From Oceanobacillus saliphilus (GTDB taxonomy: Bacteria > Bacillota > Bacilli > Bacillales > Amphibacillaceae), in NCBI RefSeq assembly GCF_023522835.1, contig NZ_JALCZU010000002.1, positions 256,270 through 320,269 on the forward strand: a stretch of DNA of 64,000 nucleotides, written 5' to 3'. A model generated the notes under the pieces. That model was not told the DNA's origin. It saw only the letters and a list, made by a program, of their open reading frames with translations, and ran no database searches. This document shows positions 36,155 to 44,533 of the stretch, piece by piece. Within the stretch, counting starts at the first letter, position 1; every line of letters begins with the position of its first letter. The position numbers were made by a program, and so were the translations under genes.

Positions 36155-36222
36155 TTATAGCACCTCCACTATTATATATACTATCATTTAATTCCTGGAT
36201 TGAAAATATATTGATTTAAGAT

Positions 36223-36456
36223 CTAATCCTTCATTGCTTTTGCAACCTGTGCAAGCATATTTACCATTTGTATCCGACTGTTTAAATTTTCAATCTGTTG
36301 TGGAAATGTTTTACCATAAAATTTCTTTGCTTCCTTTTCCATCTCTTCTATTCTGCCCGGATTTCTCGATAAAAAACGGTACCATTGCGGATTATACCTT
36401 ACAAATACAGCTAATTTCGGATTTTCTTTCAAATATTGTTCTACAATGGGATCCAT
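36223..36456 (-). CDS. ylbE: YlbE-like protein
   Basis: 77 aa. The sequence KLAVFVRYNPQWYRFLSRNPGRI and a helical C-terminus are characteristic of the YlbE family. Function unknown. It is ten bases after ylbD and co-directional, so both are likely one transcript. Confidence 0.88.
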   Translation of the reverse strand: MDPIVEQYLKENPKLAVFVRYNPQWYRFLSRNPGRIEEMEKEAKKFYGKTFPQQIENLNSRIQMVNMLAQVAKAMKD

Positions 36457-36466
36457 ATTTATGACC

Positions 36467-36886
36467 TCAATCTCTTACCCAGCTAAATGGATCTCTGGGA
36501 GGTTGTTCTTTTTTCTGTGACCCTTTAAACTGCTCCATCATTTCTTGAATGCCTGCGATGGCCTTACTCAATTGCGTCACCTGTCCCTGCATCTTGTTAA
36601 TATCCAGATTGGATGTATATTTCAACAGCTGCCCCATGAGCTCAGAGTCTTTCCCTGATGTCTTATCTGTTTTATCCACATTGTCTGCTTGGGGTTCTCC
36701 TTTATAATTATCCCAATGAGGATCATCTTCACCCAATAATACCCATTGTTCATAATACTCCTGCCATGCTCTTCCACTCTTTCTAATTTCCCTTAATAGA
36801 AGCGGATGTTTGTTGATAAATTCTTTAAAAGCAACTACTGTTGGATGTAATTCTTCCAATTTTTTCACCCCTTTATGAATAGTCAT
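36467..36886 (-). CDS. ylbD: YlbD-like putative spore coat protein
   Basis: 139 aa. The N-terminal motif HPTVVAFKEFINKHPLLLREIRKSGRAWQEYYEQWVLLGEDDPHW identifies the YlbD family. The middle is Asp/Lys-rich, the C-terminal half forms a helix (MGQLLKYTSNLDINKMQGQVT), and it ends in PPRDPFSWVRD. YlbD is annotated as a coat protein in B. subtilis. It is followed closely by ylbE. Confidence 0.88.
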   Translation of the reverse strand: MTIHKGVKKLEELHPTVVAFKEFINKHPLLLREIRKSGRAWQEYYEQWVLLGEDDPHWDNYKGEPQADNVDKTDKTSGKDSELMGQLLKYTSNLDINKMQGQVTQLSKAIAGIQEMMEQFKGSQKKEQPPRDPFSWVRD

Positions 36887-36931
36887 CTGTACTATTTAAT
36901 TTATGCGGTTAACACCGTATTGTGCAGACAG

Positions 36932-36958
36932 GAAAAAAGCGCATGTTTTTTGCGCTTG
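36932..36958 (-). terminator. Terminator between a small ORF and ylbD
   Basis: Stem AAGCGCA/TGCGCTT followed by six Ts on the minus strand, 34 bases after the stop of the small ORF at 36992 and upstream of ylbD. Confidence 0.85.
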
Positions 36959-36991
36959 GAATCTCCTGACTATAACTTACGTTTCTAGGAA

Positions 36992-37147
36992 TTAGCGTGG
37001 ACGTGACTGTTTACGTGTAAGAATTGATGATAGCCAAGATTTTACACTTTCATACTTGCCAAAAAAGCCACCTGATTTAACATCAAGTGACCTTATATTT
37101 TTCTTGTATGGAAAATGGAGGGTGATCACCACGGGATTACATTTCAT
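36992..37147 (-). CDS. Small basic hypothetical ORF downstream of ylbC
   Basis: A 51-codon frame beginning ATG one base after the ylbC TAA stop. It is rich in Lys/Arg/Ser and ends KSGGFFGKYESVKSWLSSIL followed by TRKQSRPR. The C-terminal 30 residues look protein-like, and the frame stops just before a clean terminator. There is no clear Shine-Dalgarno, and an alternative start cannot be excluded. Not recognised as a known family. Confidence 0.35.
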   Translation of the reverse strand: MKCNPVVITLHFPYKKNIRSLDVKSGGFFGKYESVKSWLSSILTRKQSRPR

Positions 37148-37148
37148 C

Positions 37149-38219
37149 TTATAATGGTTTATGAAGAAAATTTTGCGTATAAAAGAAACGAAATACACCT
37201 ACCCCGATATGCGTATAATCATCATTGAGAAGTGCTTCACGGTGCCCTTCGCTGTTTAACCAACCTTCCATCGCTGCGGGAGCATCAGGATATTGAGCAG
37301 CGATATTTTCTCCAGCAGCAATATAAAATACACGCTCGGCTTCTAATCGCTCTTTTAATCCATCACCATTTAGACTATAATGGGAAAAATAATTGTTGTC
37401 TGCCATATCTTTACTATGATGATAAGCTACATTGCTGACGCTTTCTTCCCAGTCAAGCTTTTTTTTACCTTGCTGGTGTCGCATGACATTCGTTATATCA
37501 AAGATTTGCTGCTCCATTCCTGTCTCTATATCCGACCATTCTTCCTCAGAAAGATTCGGTTCATTTGGTAATTTTCCACGATATTCAATCTCATAAGGCC
37601 GATGTTTAAGCAACGTTTGTGCCGTTAATATCCGAAGTGAAGATAATTCATTTGTAAATGTGTCAAAATATAACTGGATAAATGTATCTTGGTTTAGTTT
37701 AACTAGTGGTCTCATGGCTAAATCTTCTTCTGATAAACGAAACGTATAGGAAGAAAGCCCTTCACTATATGTGACTTCATTGGTTAATGTAAACTGCTCA
37801 CGAATATCATCGTACGTCTGACCAATGTGGACAGGTTCCGTTTCCAAATTTTCTCCTATAGCATATATTGTTTTGATTTCACCCGCTTCTATTCCATATT
37901 GAACATATTGGTTTTCGGCATCTTTATAAACCCACCATTTATAATCATAAGCACTTGGATCTATTCTACTAGGTTCGCCCAGTTCATCCAGCAACTCCTG
38001 TTCTGTTTTCCCAATCAAGCTGAAAATATTTCCTTCCAGTGGTACGTGAGATGGTGGTATTTCCGGGGCAATTTTCGACTGTAGCACATTTCTCTTTTCT
38101 TTCACTACATTGGTAACATTACCCAATATTTCTCCAGGATTGTTATCTACTCTCTCTATAAAGTAAAAAGCAATTAAAGCTATGATTGTCATTAATAGGA
38201 TACTTCGAATCATACGCAA
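37149..38219 (-). CDS. ylbC: YlbC, CAP-domain protein with CAP-associated N-terminal domain
   Basis: 356 aa. One N-terminal signal-anchor helix (about residues 5-22) is followed by the CAP-associated domain (SLIGKTEQELLDELGEPSRI, then IKTIYAIG). The C-terminal SCP/CAP domain (about residues 235-350) contains YHHSKDMADNNYFSHYSLNG, AAGENIAAQYPDAPAAMEGW and NSEGHREALLNDDYTHIGVG, with conserved His and Glu. Secreted or membrane-tethered; function unknown. The start is TTG (38219) or ATG (38213); GGGGGAAG lies 6 and 12 bases upstream respectively. Confidence 0.9.
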   Translation of the reverse strand: MRMIRSILLMTIIALIAFYFIERVDNNPGEILGNVTNVVKEKRNVLQSKIAPEIPPSHVPLEGNIFSLIGKTEQELLDELGEPSRIDPSAYDYKWWVYKDAENQYVQYGIEAGEIKTIYAIGENLETEPVHIGQTYDDIREQFTLTNEVTYSEGLSSYTFRLSEEDLAMRPLVKLNQDTFIQLYFDTFTNELSSLRILTAQTLLKHRPYEIEYRGKLPNEPNLSEEEWSDIETGMEQQIFDITNVMRHQQGKKKLDWEESVSNVAYHHSKDMADNNYFSHYSLNGDGLKERLEAERVFYIAAGENIAAQYPDAPAAMEGWLNSEGHREALLNDDYTHIGVGVFRFFYTQNFLHKPL

Positions 38220-38350
38220 GGATTGCTTCCCCCTATCTATTTATATTATATTTTATAGTATGAGTTAAAAATAGTTATATTCTATGTTTCTACTATTTAT
38301 TATAATACCCTGTGAGAAATAAAATTAAAATGATACATTGATTAATTTGC

Positions 38351-38356
38351 TATAAT
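38351..38356 (+). promoter_or_regulatory. Extended -10 element upstream of yugN
   Basis: TTTGC-TATAAT has a TGN extension. No good -35 is seen, which is usual for extended -10 promoters. Confidence 0.4.
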
Positions 38357-38431
38357 ATTTCGTTTTAATTGCATATTAACCGTTTTCGTACTATTATTAA
38401 ACAATCAGGACTAATATACGAGGTGAATAAA

Positions 38432-38797
38432 ATGAGGTTGGAAAATACTGGTATTGAAGATTCCGTAGTCGATTTAAAACCTTTAGATCATTTAACTGGT
38501 AAACACGCTTTTATACGTGCAGGTCAATGGGATTATGAAAGAGTTTCTTACGACTATAAGATTGGTTCAAAAGAAAAAAATATTACATATTACATTCGAA
38601 TTCAAGGTTACGCTCTTGAAGGGGATGTAGATACTGGAAATGCTGTCATTAAACTTATGACTCCACTTTTAGGAAAACATTATTACCCCCATGGAGTTGA
38701 GTATGGTGAAGGAGAAAACTTCCCTGAAAGTTTAATTGAACGTGCTCAAACACTTGTTTCTAAAGTTGCTGAAGAAATTCAACATTATAAAAAATAA
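38432..38797 (+). CDS. YugN-like family protein
   Basis: 121 aa. RAGQWDYERVSYDYKIGSK and LMTPLLGKHYYPHGVEYGEGE are typical of the YugN-like family of Bacillaceae, whose function is unknown. The frame is open from 38369, but GAGGTG lies 6 bases before the ATG at 38432. It is a single gene with its own promoter and terminator. Confidence 0.85.
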   Translation: MRLENTGIEDSVVDLKPLDHLTGKHAFIRAGQWDYERVSYDYKIGSKEKNITYYIRIQGYALEGDVDTGNAVIKLMTPLLGKHYYPHGVEYGEGENFPESLIERAQTLVSKVAEEIQHYKK

Positions 38798-38813
38798 GCA
38801 ACCTTATAAATCA

Positions 38814-38854
38814 AAACCAACTGTCTGCTAACCTGTTGAACAGTTGGTTTTTTT
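38814..38854 (+). terminator. Terminator after the yugN-like gene
   Basis: Stem AAACCAACTGT/ACAGTTGGTTT followed by a seven-T run. Confidence 0.93.
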
Positions 38855-38936
38855 GACACCCTATCTTTAATTCCAATGAATGACAGTAACTTTTAACGAT
38901 TACATAAACTTTTATCGAAAGGAGACAAGCTGCCCC

Positions 38937-39995
38937 TTGTTTCTAAATATGACCAAACGTCACTGGACACTTATATTTTTAGTACTACTATTATTAATCT
39001 TGATCTTTTTTATCTTGCCGATTTCCATCCCATTAGTAGTTGCATTGGTTACTGCTCTTATTCTAAATCCTCTGATTCGACTGATTCAGCAACGATTAAA
39101 AATAAATCGAAGAGCATCTGTAACGGTGGTGTTTCTCTTATTTTTGGTTATGGTAGGTATTGTCGGTACTTTTATTGTTACGAAATCTGCGACACAGCTA
39201 GTTATTTTCGCGGAATCAGTACCAGGTTATGTTAATAAGCTGAATGAATTATACAGCCAATGGGAAGCGGATCTGCATCGATATGCAAGTGACCTGCCTA
39301 TCGAATTTGTGAATGAAATCACTGCAAGTGTTGAAGGGACTATAGCTTCCATTAGCACAACAATCAGAGAGATTATTACACTGGATAATATAGCCAAGAT
39401 TTTCGCTAAGGTCCCTGATTTTCTCATTAGTTTTATTGTTTATTTGATTGCTTTATTCCTCTTTATGCTTGAATTGCCAATATTAAAATCTAATTTATAT
39501 GGGTTGCTTAGAAGAGAAACAGCTGAGAAAGTATCCTTTATGAATGCCAGACTATCCAGCGTACTATTAGGATTTTTCAAAGCACAGCTTTTAGTGAGCA
39601 TTATTATTTTGGCAGTCTCACTCATTGGTCTATACCTTATTGTTCCAGAAGTAGCATTAATCATGTCTCTGATCATCTGGTTGGTTGATTTAATACCTAT
39701 CATAGGTTCTATCATCATATTGGGACCATGGGCCTTATTTATGCTATTGACAGGTGACACAACTACAGGTATTCAATTAGCGATTTTAGCTGTCATATTA
39801 CTGGCCATTAGACGAACGGTTGAACCAAAGGTAATGGGTCAGCATATCGGGCTATCACCACTTGCAACATTAATTTCAATGTTTATTGGACTTCAGCTTT
39901 TTGGAATCCTTGGATTCCTTATCGGACCATTGATTGTAATTGCATTTACTTCCGCTAAAGAAGCAGGAATAATAAAATGGAACATGAAAATATAA
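38937..39995 (+). CDS. AI-2E/YtvI-family permease
   Basis: About eight transmembrane helices: two near the N-terminus, a long extracytoplasmic loop (about residues 85-165), then six more with LIIWLVDLIPIIGS, RRTVEPKVMGQHIGLSPLATLISMFIGLQLFGILGFLIGPL. This is the AI-2E/PerM family, which includes B. subtilis YtvI and the Na+/H+ antiporter-like members of halophiles. Substrate unknown. The start is uncertain: TTG at 38937, 12 bases after AAGGAG, or ATG at 38949. Confidence 0.82.
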   Translation: MFLNMTKRHWTLIFLVLLLLILIFFILPISIPLVVALVTALILNPLIRLIQQRLKINRRASVTVVFLLFLVMVGIVGTFIVTKSATQLVIFAESVPGYVNKLNELYSQWEADLHRYASDLPIEFVNEITASVEGTIASISTTIREIITLDNIAKIFAKVPDFLISFIVYLIALFLFMLELPILKSNLYGLLRRETAEKVSFMNARLSSVLLGFFKAQLLVSIIILAVSLIGLYLIVPEVALIMSLIIWLVDLIPIIGSIIILGPWALFMLLTGDTTTGIQLAILAVILLAIRRTVEPKVMGQHIGLSPLATLISMFIGLQLFGILGFLIGPLIVIAFTSAKEAGIIKWNMKI

Positions 39996-40032
39996 AAGGT
40001 GGAAACAACTTCGGTTGCTTCCACCTTTTTTT
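39994..40032 (+). terminator. Terminator after the YtvI-like gene
   Basis: Stem AAAGGTGGAA..ACAAC/GTTGC..TTCCACCTTT with a TTCG loop and a seven-T run, immediately following the stop codon. Confidence 0.94.
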
Positions 40033-40118
40033 ACAGCTAGAAAAGTATATACTTAGAAACCTGCATACGTGTACCGAAGGAAATTGCCATACTTGTCAAT
40101 TACCTTCGTTTTCTAATA
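40032..40118 (-). repeat. Two-hairpin intergenic element, copy F (divergent first stem)
   Basis: Read on the minus strand: TATTAGAAAAC, then an 11-bp stem GAAGGTAATTG/CAATTTCCTTC with one T-T mismatch. The linker GGTACACGTATGCAGG follows, then a second hairpin around AAGTATATACTT ending in CTAGCTG. The second half closely matches copy A, while the first stem is unrelated in sequence. It lies between convergent genes. Confidence 0.75.
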
Positions 40119-40574
40119 CTAAAGTCCGAAAATAGCTTTAAACATACTAGTTGTTTCACCGCCATCGTAAATAACATAGAGCAGTAGATACACCATTACG
40201 CCAGTTATTGCTGTAAAAAACCAAATTATACTTGTAACAGGCCCTAACTTTCTATGTTTTACAATATTTCTTTTAAGTGCTAGAGAGATCGTTACAATTC
40301 CAAAAACCGCCCCTGTTGTAGCTAAAATGATATGGAAAATCAGAAACAGCGTATAATAGATTTTAATATCATCTGGTCCACCAAAACTCGTATTTCCGTC
40401 AAATATCGTACGGGACACGTAAATGATAAAGAACAGTATTGCACTTACTGCAGCAGAAAGCATTACCTTCTTATGTGCTTCTTTCTTTCCTTTTGAAATT
40501 AATACCCAGCCTATTGCAACGAGTATGGCACTCAATACAATAAAAAAAGTACTAATAGTAGGCAAAAATGGCAT
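40119..40574 (-). CDS. ctaM: CtaM-like DUF420 membrane protein
   Basis: 151 aa with four to five transmembrane helices. DUF420 features include FILSGFFI-like first helix (PFLPTISTFFIVLSAILVAIG), KKEAHKKVMLSA, a conserved His in IFHIILATTGAVFG and RNIVKHRKLGPVTSIIWF. CtaM (YozB in B. subtilis) is required for assembly of heme A-containing oxidase in Staphylococcus. It is adjacent to ctaG and the caa3 operon, consistent with that role. Confidence 0.85.
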   Translation of the reverse strand: MPFLPTISTFFIVLSAILVAIGWVLISKGKKEAHKKVMLSAAVSAILFFIIYVSRTIFDGNTSFGGPDDIKIYYTLFLIFHIILATTGAVFGIVTISLALKRNIVKHRKLGPVTSIIWFFTAITGVMVYLLLYVIYDGGETTSMFKAIFGL

Positions 40575-40638
40575 AGTTTATACAAATCCTTTCCCGGGAG
40601 CGAACAACTTCCCTCCATAAATAATTTAACCTTTTCTA

Positions 40639-41535
40639 TCACTCCGCAGTTGCTGGAACCGGATCAACGGTTTGACTTTCTTTTGAAAACCATTTGAAGA
40701 AAATGGAACCTAGCACAATTCCGTAGATTACTTCCTGCATAACCTTCATGATAATACCACCTAATTGCTGATCATATACAACGTCCATGCTTGTAAACAT
40801 CTCTGGTCCTGAAAGAGTTGGAGTCAAACCACTAAGTACATCCCCAGGCACACAGAGGCTTAGTGCCTGAATCCAGGAACCGTCCTGTGTATATGCAGCA
40901 TATAGGGGTGTAGATGAAAAAATAATAAGTACACATGCTGGCGTAATCAATACGCTATTTGCAAAAATATAGCCGATCTTCAATAATGGCTGCATCTTGT
41001 CCAGTTCCTTGATTGGAGAAATTATTGGAAACCAAACGATGAATGCCACAATGAATAAAATCAGAGAAATCGTAGTATGTGCAATCATTGATGATTTAGA
41101 GAAATTGAATACAACTGGAATATGATAGAGTGAGAATAGGCCATTAAATAGCAGTAATGCAATGAGTGGCTTGGTCAGCAAATTAATAATTGGTTTAATG
41201 ACCGGGATATTTATTACTTTTCTCCAAATCCATGCCGGTATCCCTTTCAGCATAAGTATTGGGACAACAAGTAAATAAATTGACATCTGTATCATATGTG
41301 CAGTCAATGTAATATGTGTAAGCAAATCGATTGGTGACCCTTTCACAATATACAATAATAACAAAGCTAGATAAAACAAGAATTGCTGTTTATCTGTAGG
41401 TTTTTCGTCGCCACCAAATCTATGGCGAAATGGACCAGTAATTAAATAATACAGTACCGCCAAACCTAATATAAACAAAAAATAATAAGGACTCCACAAT
41501 GCACGAAAGCCGAAAATTTGTAATTCCAACCACAT
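40639..41535 (-). CDS. ctaG: Cytochrome c oxidase assembly factor CtaG
   Basis: 298 aa, about seven transmembrane helices. Typical segments are HRFGGDEKPTDKQQFLFYLALLLLYIVKGSPIDLL, LTHITLTAHMIQMSIYLLVVPILMLKGIP and LPLYAAYTQDGSW-like YAAYTQDGSW near the C-terminus. CtaG of Bacillus is needed for caa3 oxidase activity and probably for CuA/CuB delivery. It is separated from ctaF by a terminator, so it has its own transcript or depends on read-through. Confidence 0.93.
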   Translation of the reverse strand: MWLELQIFGFRALWSPYYFLFILGLAVLYYLITGPFRHRFGGDEKPTDKQQFLFYLALLLLYIVKGSPIDLLTHITLTAHMIQMSIYLLVVPILMLKGIPAWIWRKVINIPVIKPIINLLTKPLIALLLFNGLFSLYHIPVVFNFSKSSMIAHTTISLILFIVAFIVWFPIISPIKELDKMQPLLKIGYIFANSVLITPACVLIIFSSTPLYAAYTQDGSWIQALSLCVPGDVLSGLTPTLSGPEMFTSMDVVYDQQLGGIIMKVMQEVIYGIVLGSIFFKWFSKESQTVDPVPATAE

Positions 41536-41621
41536 AATATTATCACTCCAATTAGCTGACTATCCTGCTATTATAACTGAATTATCGATTAAGAATCTGT
41601 CGTTATTGTGACGATTTTAGC

Positions 41622-41659
41622 AAAAAAAAGATCGGGAACAACTATCCCGATCTTTTTTT
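41622..41659 (-). terminator. Terminator between ctaF and ctaG
   Basis: Stem AAAAAAGATCGGGA/TCCCGATCTTTTTT, strong in both directions. Confidence 0.94.
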
Positions 41660-41689
41660 GTTTATGGTGCAGCAACATTTACGTTTAAA

Positions 41690-42010
41690 TTACCACCAGA
41701 TAATTGCTACAAATGTAACAATTACAAGAGCCGTGACAAAAATGCCCCCGTAAATCAATGCTGCAGGGATTTCATGGCCTTTATCTTTCATGTGCATGAA
41801 GTAATAGAATTGAAAACCTACCTGTACAACAGCTAAAACGAGAAGTAACGGGATTACAAAAGTAGAGCTGATTCCCATCATAACTGCAAAGAATGCAATC
41901 ATTGTAAAGAAAATCATCAATGCGAAAGTAATAATCTGCTGTCTCATTTCGTCTCTATTTTTTTCTCTTTGGAACGAATTAATTTTGTTGGTATTTGTAT
42001 TTTCCGTCAT
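41690..42010 (-). CDS. ctaF: Cytochrome c oxidase subunit IV (caa3 type)
   Basis: 106 aa with three transmembrane helices. The helix pattern and VQVGFQFYYFMHMKDKGHE motif are those of the CyoD/CtaF family. It is a small accessory subunit of the caa3 oxidase. It starts 3 bases after the ctaE stop at the end of the ctaCDEF operon. Confidence 0.95.
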   Translation of the reverse strand: MTENTNTNKINSFQREKNRDEMRQQIITFALMIFFTMIAFFAVMMGISSTFVIPLLLVLAVVQVGFQFYYFMHMKDKGHEIPAALIYGGIFVTALVIVTFVAIIWW

Positions 42011-42013
42011 AAA

Positions 42014-42637
42014 TTAACTCACCATCCCCATCAAGTAGACAACTGTAAAGATAAATACCCAAACGACGTCAATGAAATGCCAATACAATCCAAATGTATT
42101 GTATTTTGGAGCATTATAAAGACTTAAACCTCTCTTCGCATTTCGTACCATAAGTGCAATCAGCCAGCCAAGACCAAAGGCTACGTGTCCACCATGGAAT
42201 CCGACTAATGCATAAAATGCAGAACCAAATGCCGAAGAACGGAATGTAAATCCATAATCAATAATATAATGAGCGAACTCATAAATTTCCAATGCAAGGA
42301 AGGAGATACCGAGCAAAGCAGTAATTCCAAACCATAATTGCATTTTTTTAAAGTCATTATTTTTCATGTGATAAATTGCATAAACACTTGTTAAAGAACT
42401 AGTCAATAACAGAATTGTCATTAAGAATACAAGTTCCAGGCCAAACAAATCTTGCGAAGATGGACCACCTGCAGTTGAATTTCTCAAAGCAAGGTACGTA
42501 CCGAATAAACACGCGAACAGAACTGTCTCTCCGCCAAGGAAAATCCATAAACCTAAATGTTTATGCTTTCCTTCCATTGTTGCTTTAGCAGGATCCTGAG
42601 GCATTGTTTCCGGATTCAAGGAATGATCTTGACTCAT
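42014..42637 (-). CDS. ctaE: Cytochrome c oxidase subunit III (caa3 type)
   Basis: 207 aa, five transmembrane helices. KHLGLWIFLGGETVLFACLFGTYLAL near the N-terminus, FYALVGFHGGHVAFGLGWLI in the middle and FGLYWHFIDVVWVFIFTVVYLMG at the end are the conserved subunit III motifs. The gap to ctaD is one base. Confidence 0.97.
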   Translation of the reverse strand: MSQDHSLNPETMPQDPAKATMEGKHKHLGLWIFLGGETVLFACLFGTYLALRNSTAGGPSSQDLFGLELVFLMTILLLTSSLTSVYAIYHMKNNDFKKMQLWFGITALLGISFLALEIYEFAHYIIDYGFTFRSSAFGSAFYALVGFHGGHVAFGLGWLIALMVRNAKRGLSLYNAPKYNTFGLYWHFIDVVWVFIFTVVYLMGMVS

Positions 42638-42638
42638 A

Positions 42639-44489
42639 TCAGTCAGCCTCCCTTTCTAGTTCATCTTTTGTAATATGATGACCGTGATCGTCTTTTAATG
42701 ATCTGTATAACATACTTCCCAAAGCTATAGCCATACCAACATATACTGCTATTAACCAAGCTTTATGATCAACCTGATAAATGAAACCGTAAGATGCAAT
42801 AAAGAAACCAATTGTCATAATCAAAGGAACAATAGATGAGTTTGGCATATGGATTTCATCTAATGGCTCAGCAGGTGTCATCTTTCCATTACCCTCCGTC
42901 TTTTCAATCCATAATGGATCAAGTCCACGAACTAATGGCAATTGTTTAAAGTTGTAATGTGCAGGTGGGGATGAAAGCGTCCATTCCAACGTACGTCCGT
43001 CCCACGGATCTGCAGGTGCTTTTTCACCTTTCATAGCAGTGTAAACAATGTTAATTACGAAAACAATGGTACCGAAAGTCATAAAGAAGGCACCTATTGT
43101 ACTGATTAAGTTACCTGTATCTAAACCTTGATTCTCCAAGAATACCCAGTAACGACGAGGCATCCCCATTAACCCAAGGAAATGCTGGATAAAAAACGTT
43201 AAATGGAAACCAATAAAGAATGTCCAGAATGCAAGTTTACCCAAACCTTCATGGAGAATTCTACCGAACATTTTCGGCCACCAATAATGCATTGCTGCAA
43301 GTAATGCGAATACTACCCCACCAACAATAACATAGTGGAAGTGGGCAACTACGAAGTAAGTATCATGATACTGATAATCAGCTACAGATGCCCCTAGCAT
43401 AACCCCTGTCATACCACCAATCGTAAATGAAGGAACAAATGCAAGCGTCCAGAGCATCGCAGAGTTGATGACAATACTTCCGCCCCACATCGTAAACAAC
43501 CAGTTAAATATTTTAATCCCTGTCGGAACTGCGATTGCCATTGTTGCAACAGCAAATATGGAGTTAGCAACAGGTCCCAATCCTACTGTAAACATGTGGT
43601 GAGCCCATACCATGAATCCAAGAAATGCGATCAGGAACGTGGCAAATACCATTGCCGTATATCCAAATAATCTTTTTCTTGAGAATGTAGGTATAATTTC
43701 ACTGAAAATACCGAATGCAGGTAGAATCAGTATGTATACCTCTGGGTGTCCAAATATCCAGAATAGATGTTGCCATATGACCGTATTACCACCTAATGCC
43801 ACATCAAAGAATGCAGTATCAAACATACGATCGAACATCATTAAGAATAAACCAACAGTCAATGCTGGAAAAGCAAACAGGACAAGAATACTTGTTACAA
43901 GCGTAGTCCAAGAAAACAAAGGCATGCGCATGTATGTCATTCCCGGTGCTCGCATCGTTACAATTGTAACAATGAAGTTTATTCCACTCATTAAAGTACC
44001 AGCACCCGCGAGCTGGAGACCCATCACGTAAAAATCAACCCCATGCCCCGGTGATTGCACAGAGAGTGGTGCATAGTTAGTCCAACCAGCATCTGGTGCA
44101 CCAGTAAACCAACTAAGATTTAAAAGAACGCCACCAGAGAAAAATAACCAGAAGCCAAGTGCGTTTAAAAACGGGAACGCAACATCACGTGCTCCAATTT
44201 GAAGTGGCATAATATAGTTCATTAAACCAAATAATAAAGGTGTTGCCGCAAGGAAAATCATTGTTGTTCCATGCATCGTAATCATTTCATTATACAAACC
44301 TGCACTAATAAAGTCATTCTCAGGTTTGATTAGCTGAATTCGAATAATAAGAGCTTCTAGTCCACCAAGCAGGAAAAAGAAACCACCACCGATTAAGTAT
44401 AAAATACCGACTTTTTTATGGTCGACGGTAGTCAAGTAATCCCACAGAACAGCACTAAAACCTCTCTTTTGAGTAGCTGTAATACTCAA
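42639..44489 (-). CDS. ctaD: Cytochrome c oxidase subunit I (caa3 type)
   Basis: 616 aa, at least twelve helices. The haem-copper ligands are visible: the cross-linked His-Tyr in FGHPEVYILILP, the CuB His pair in WAHHMFTVG and the haem ligands in YFVVAHFHYVIVGG. The proton-channel segments are also present. It reduces oxygen and pumps protons. The C-terminal extension with DPWDGRTLEWTLSSP is typical of Bacillus CtaD. It is second in ctaC-D-E-F. Confidence 0.98.
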   Translation of the reverse strand: MSITATQKRGFSAVLWDYLTTVDHKKVGILYLIGGGFFFLLGGLEALIIRIQLIKPENDFISAGLYNEMITMHGTTMIFLAATPLLFGLMNYIMPLQIGARDVAFPFLNALGFWLFFSGGVLLNLSWFTGAPDAGWTNYAPLSVQSPGHGVDFYVMGLQLAGAGTLMSGINFIVTIVTMRAPGMTYMRMPLFSWTTLVTSILVLFAFPALTVGLFLMMFDRMFDTAFFDVALGGNTVIWQHLFWIFGHPEVYILILPAFGIFSEIIPTFSRKRLFGYTAMVFATFLIAFLGFMVWAHHMFTVGLGPVANSIFAVATMAIAVPTGIKIFNWLFTMWGGSIVINSAMLWTLAFVPSFTIGGMTGVMLGASVADYQYHDTYFVVAHFHYVIVGGVVFALLAAMHYWWPKMFGRILHEGLGKLAFWTFFIGFHLTFFIQHFLGLMGMPRRYWVFLENQGLDTGNLISTIGAFFMTFGTIVFVINIVYTAMKGEKAPADPWDGRTLEWTLSSPPAHYNFKQLPLVRGLDPLWIEKTEGNGKMTPAEPLDEIHMPNSSIVPLIMTIGFFIASYGFIYQVDHKAWLIAVYVGMAIALGSMLYRSLKDDHGHHITKDELEREAD

Positions 44490-44533
44490 AGTTCAAACCT
44501 CCCTTTTGTGTCTTTCATCCCATTTTATATATT

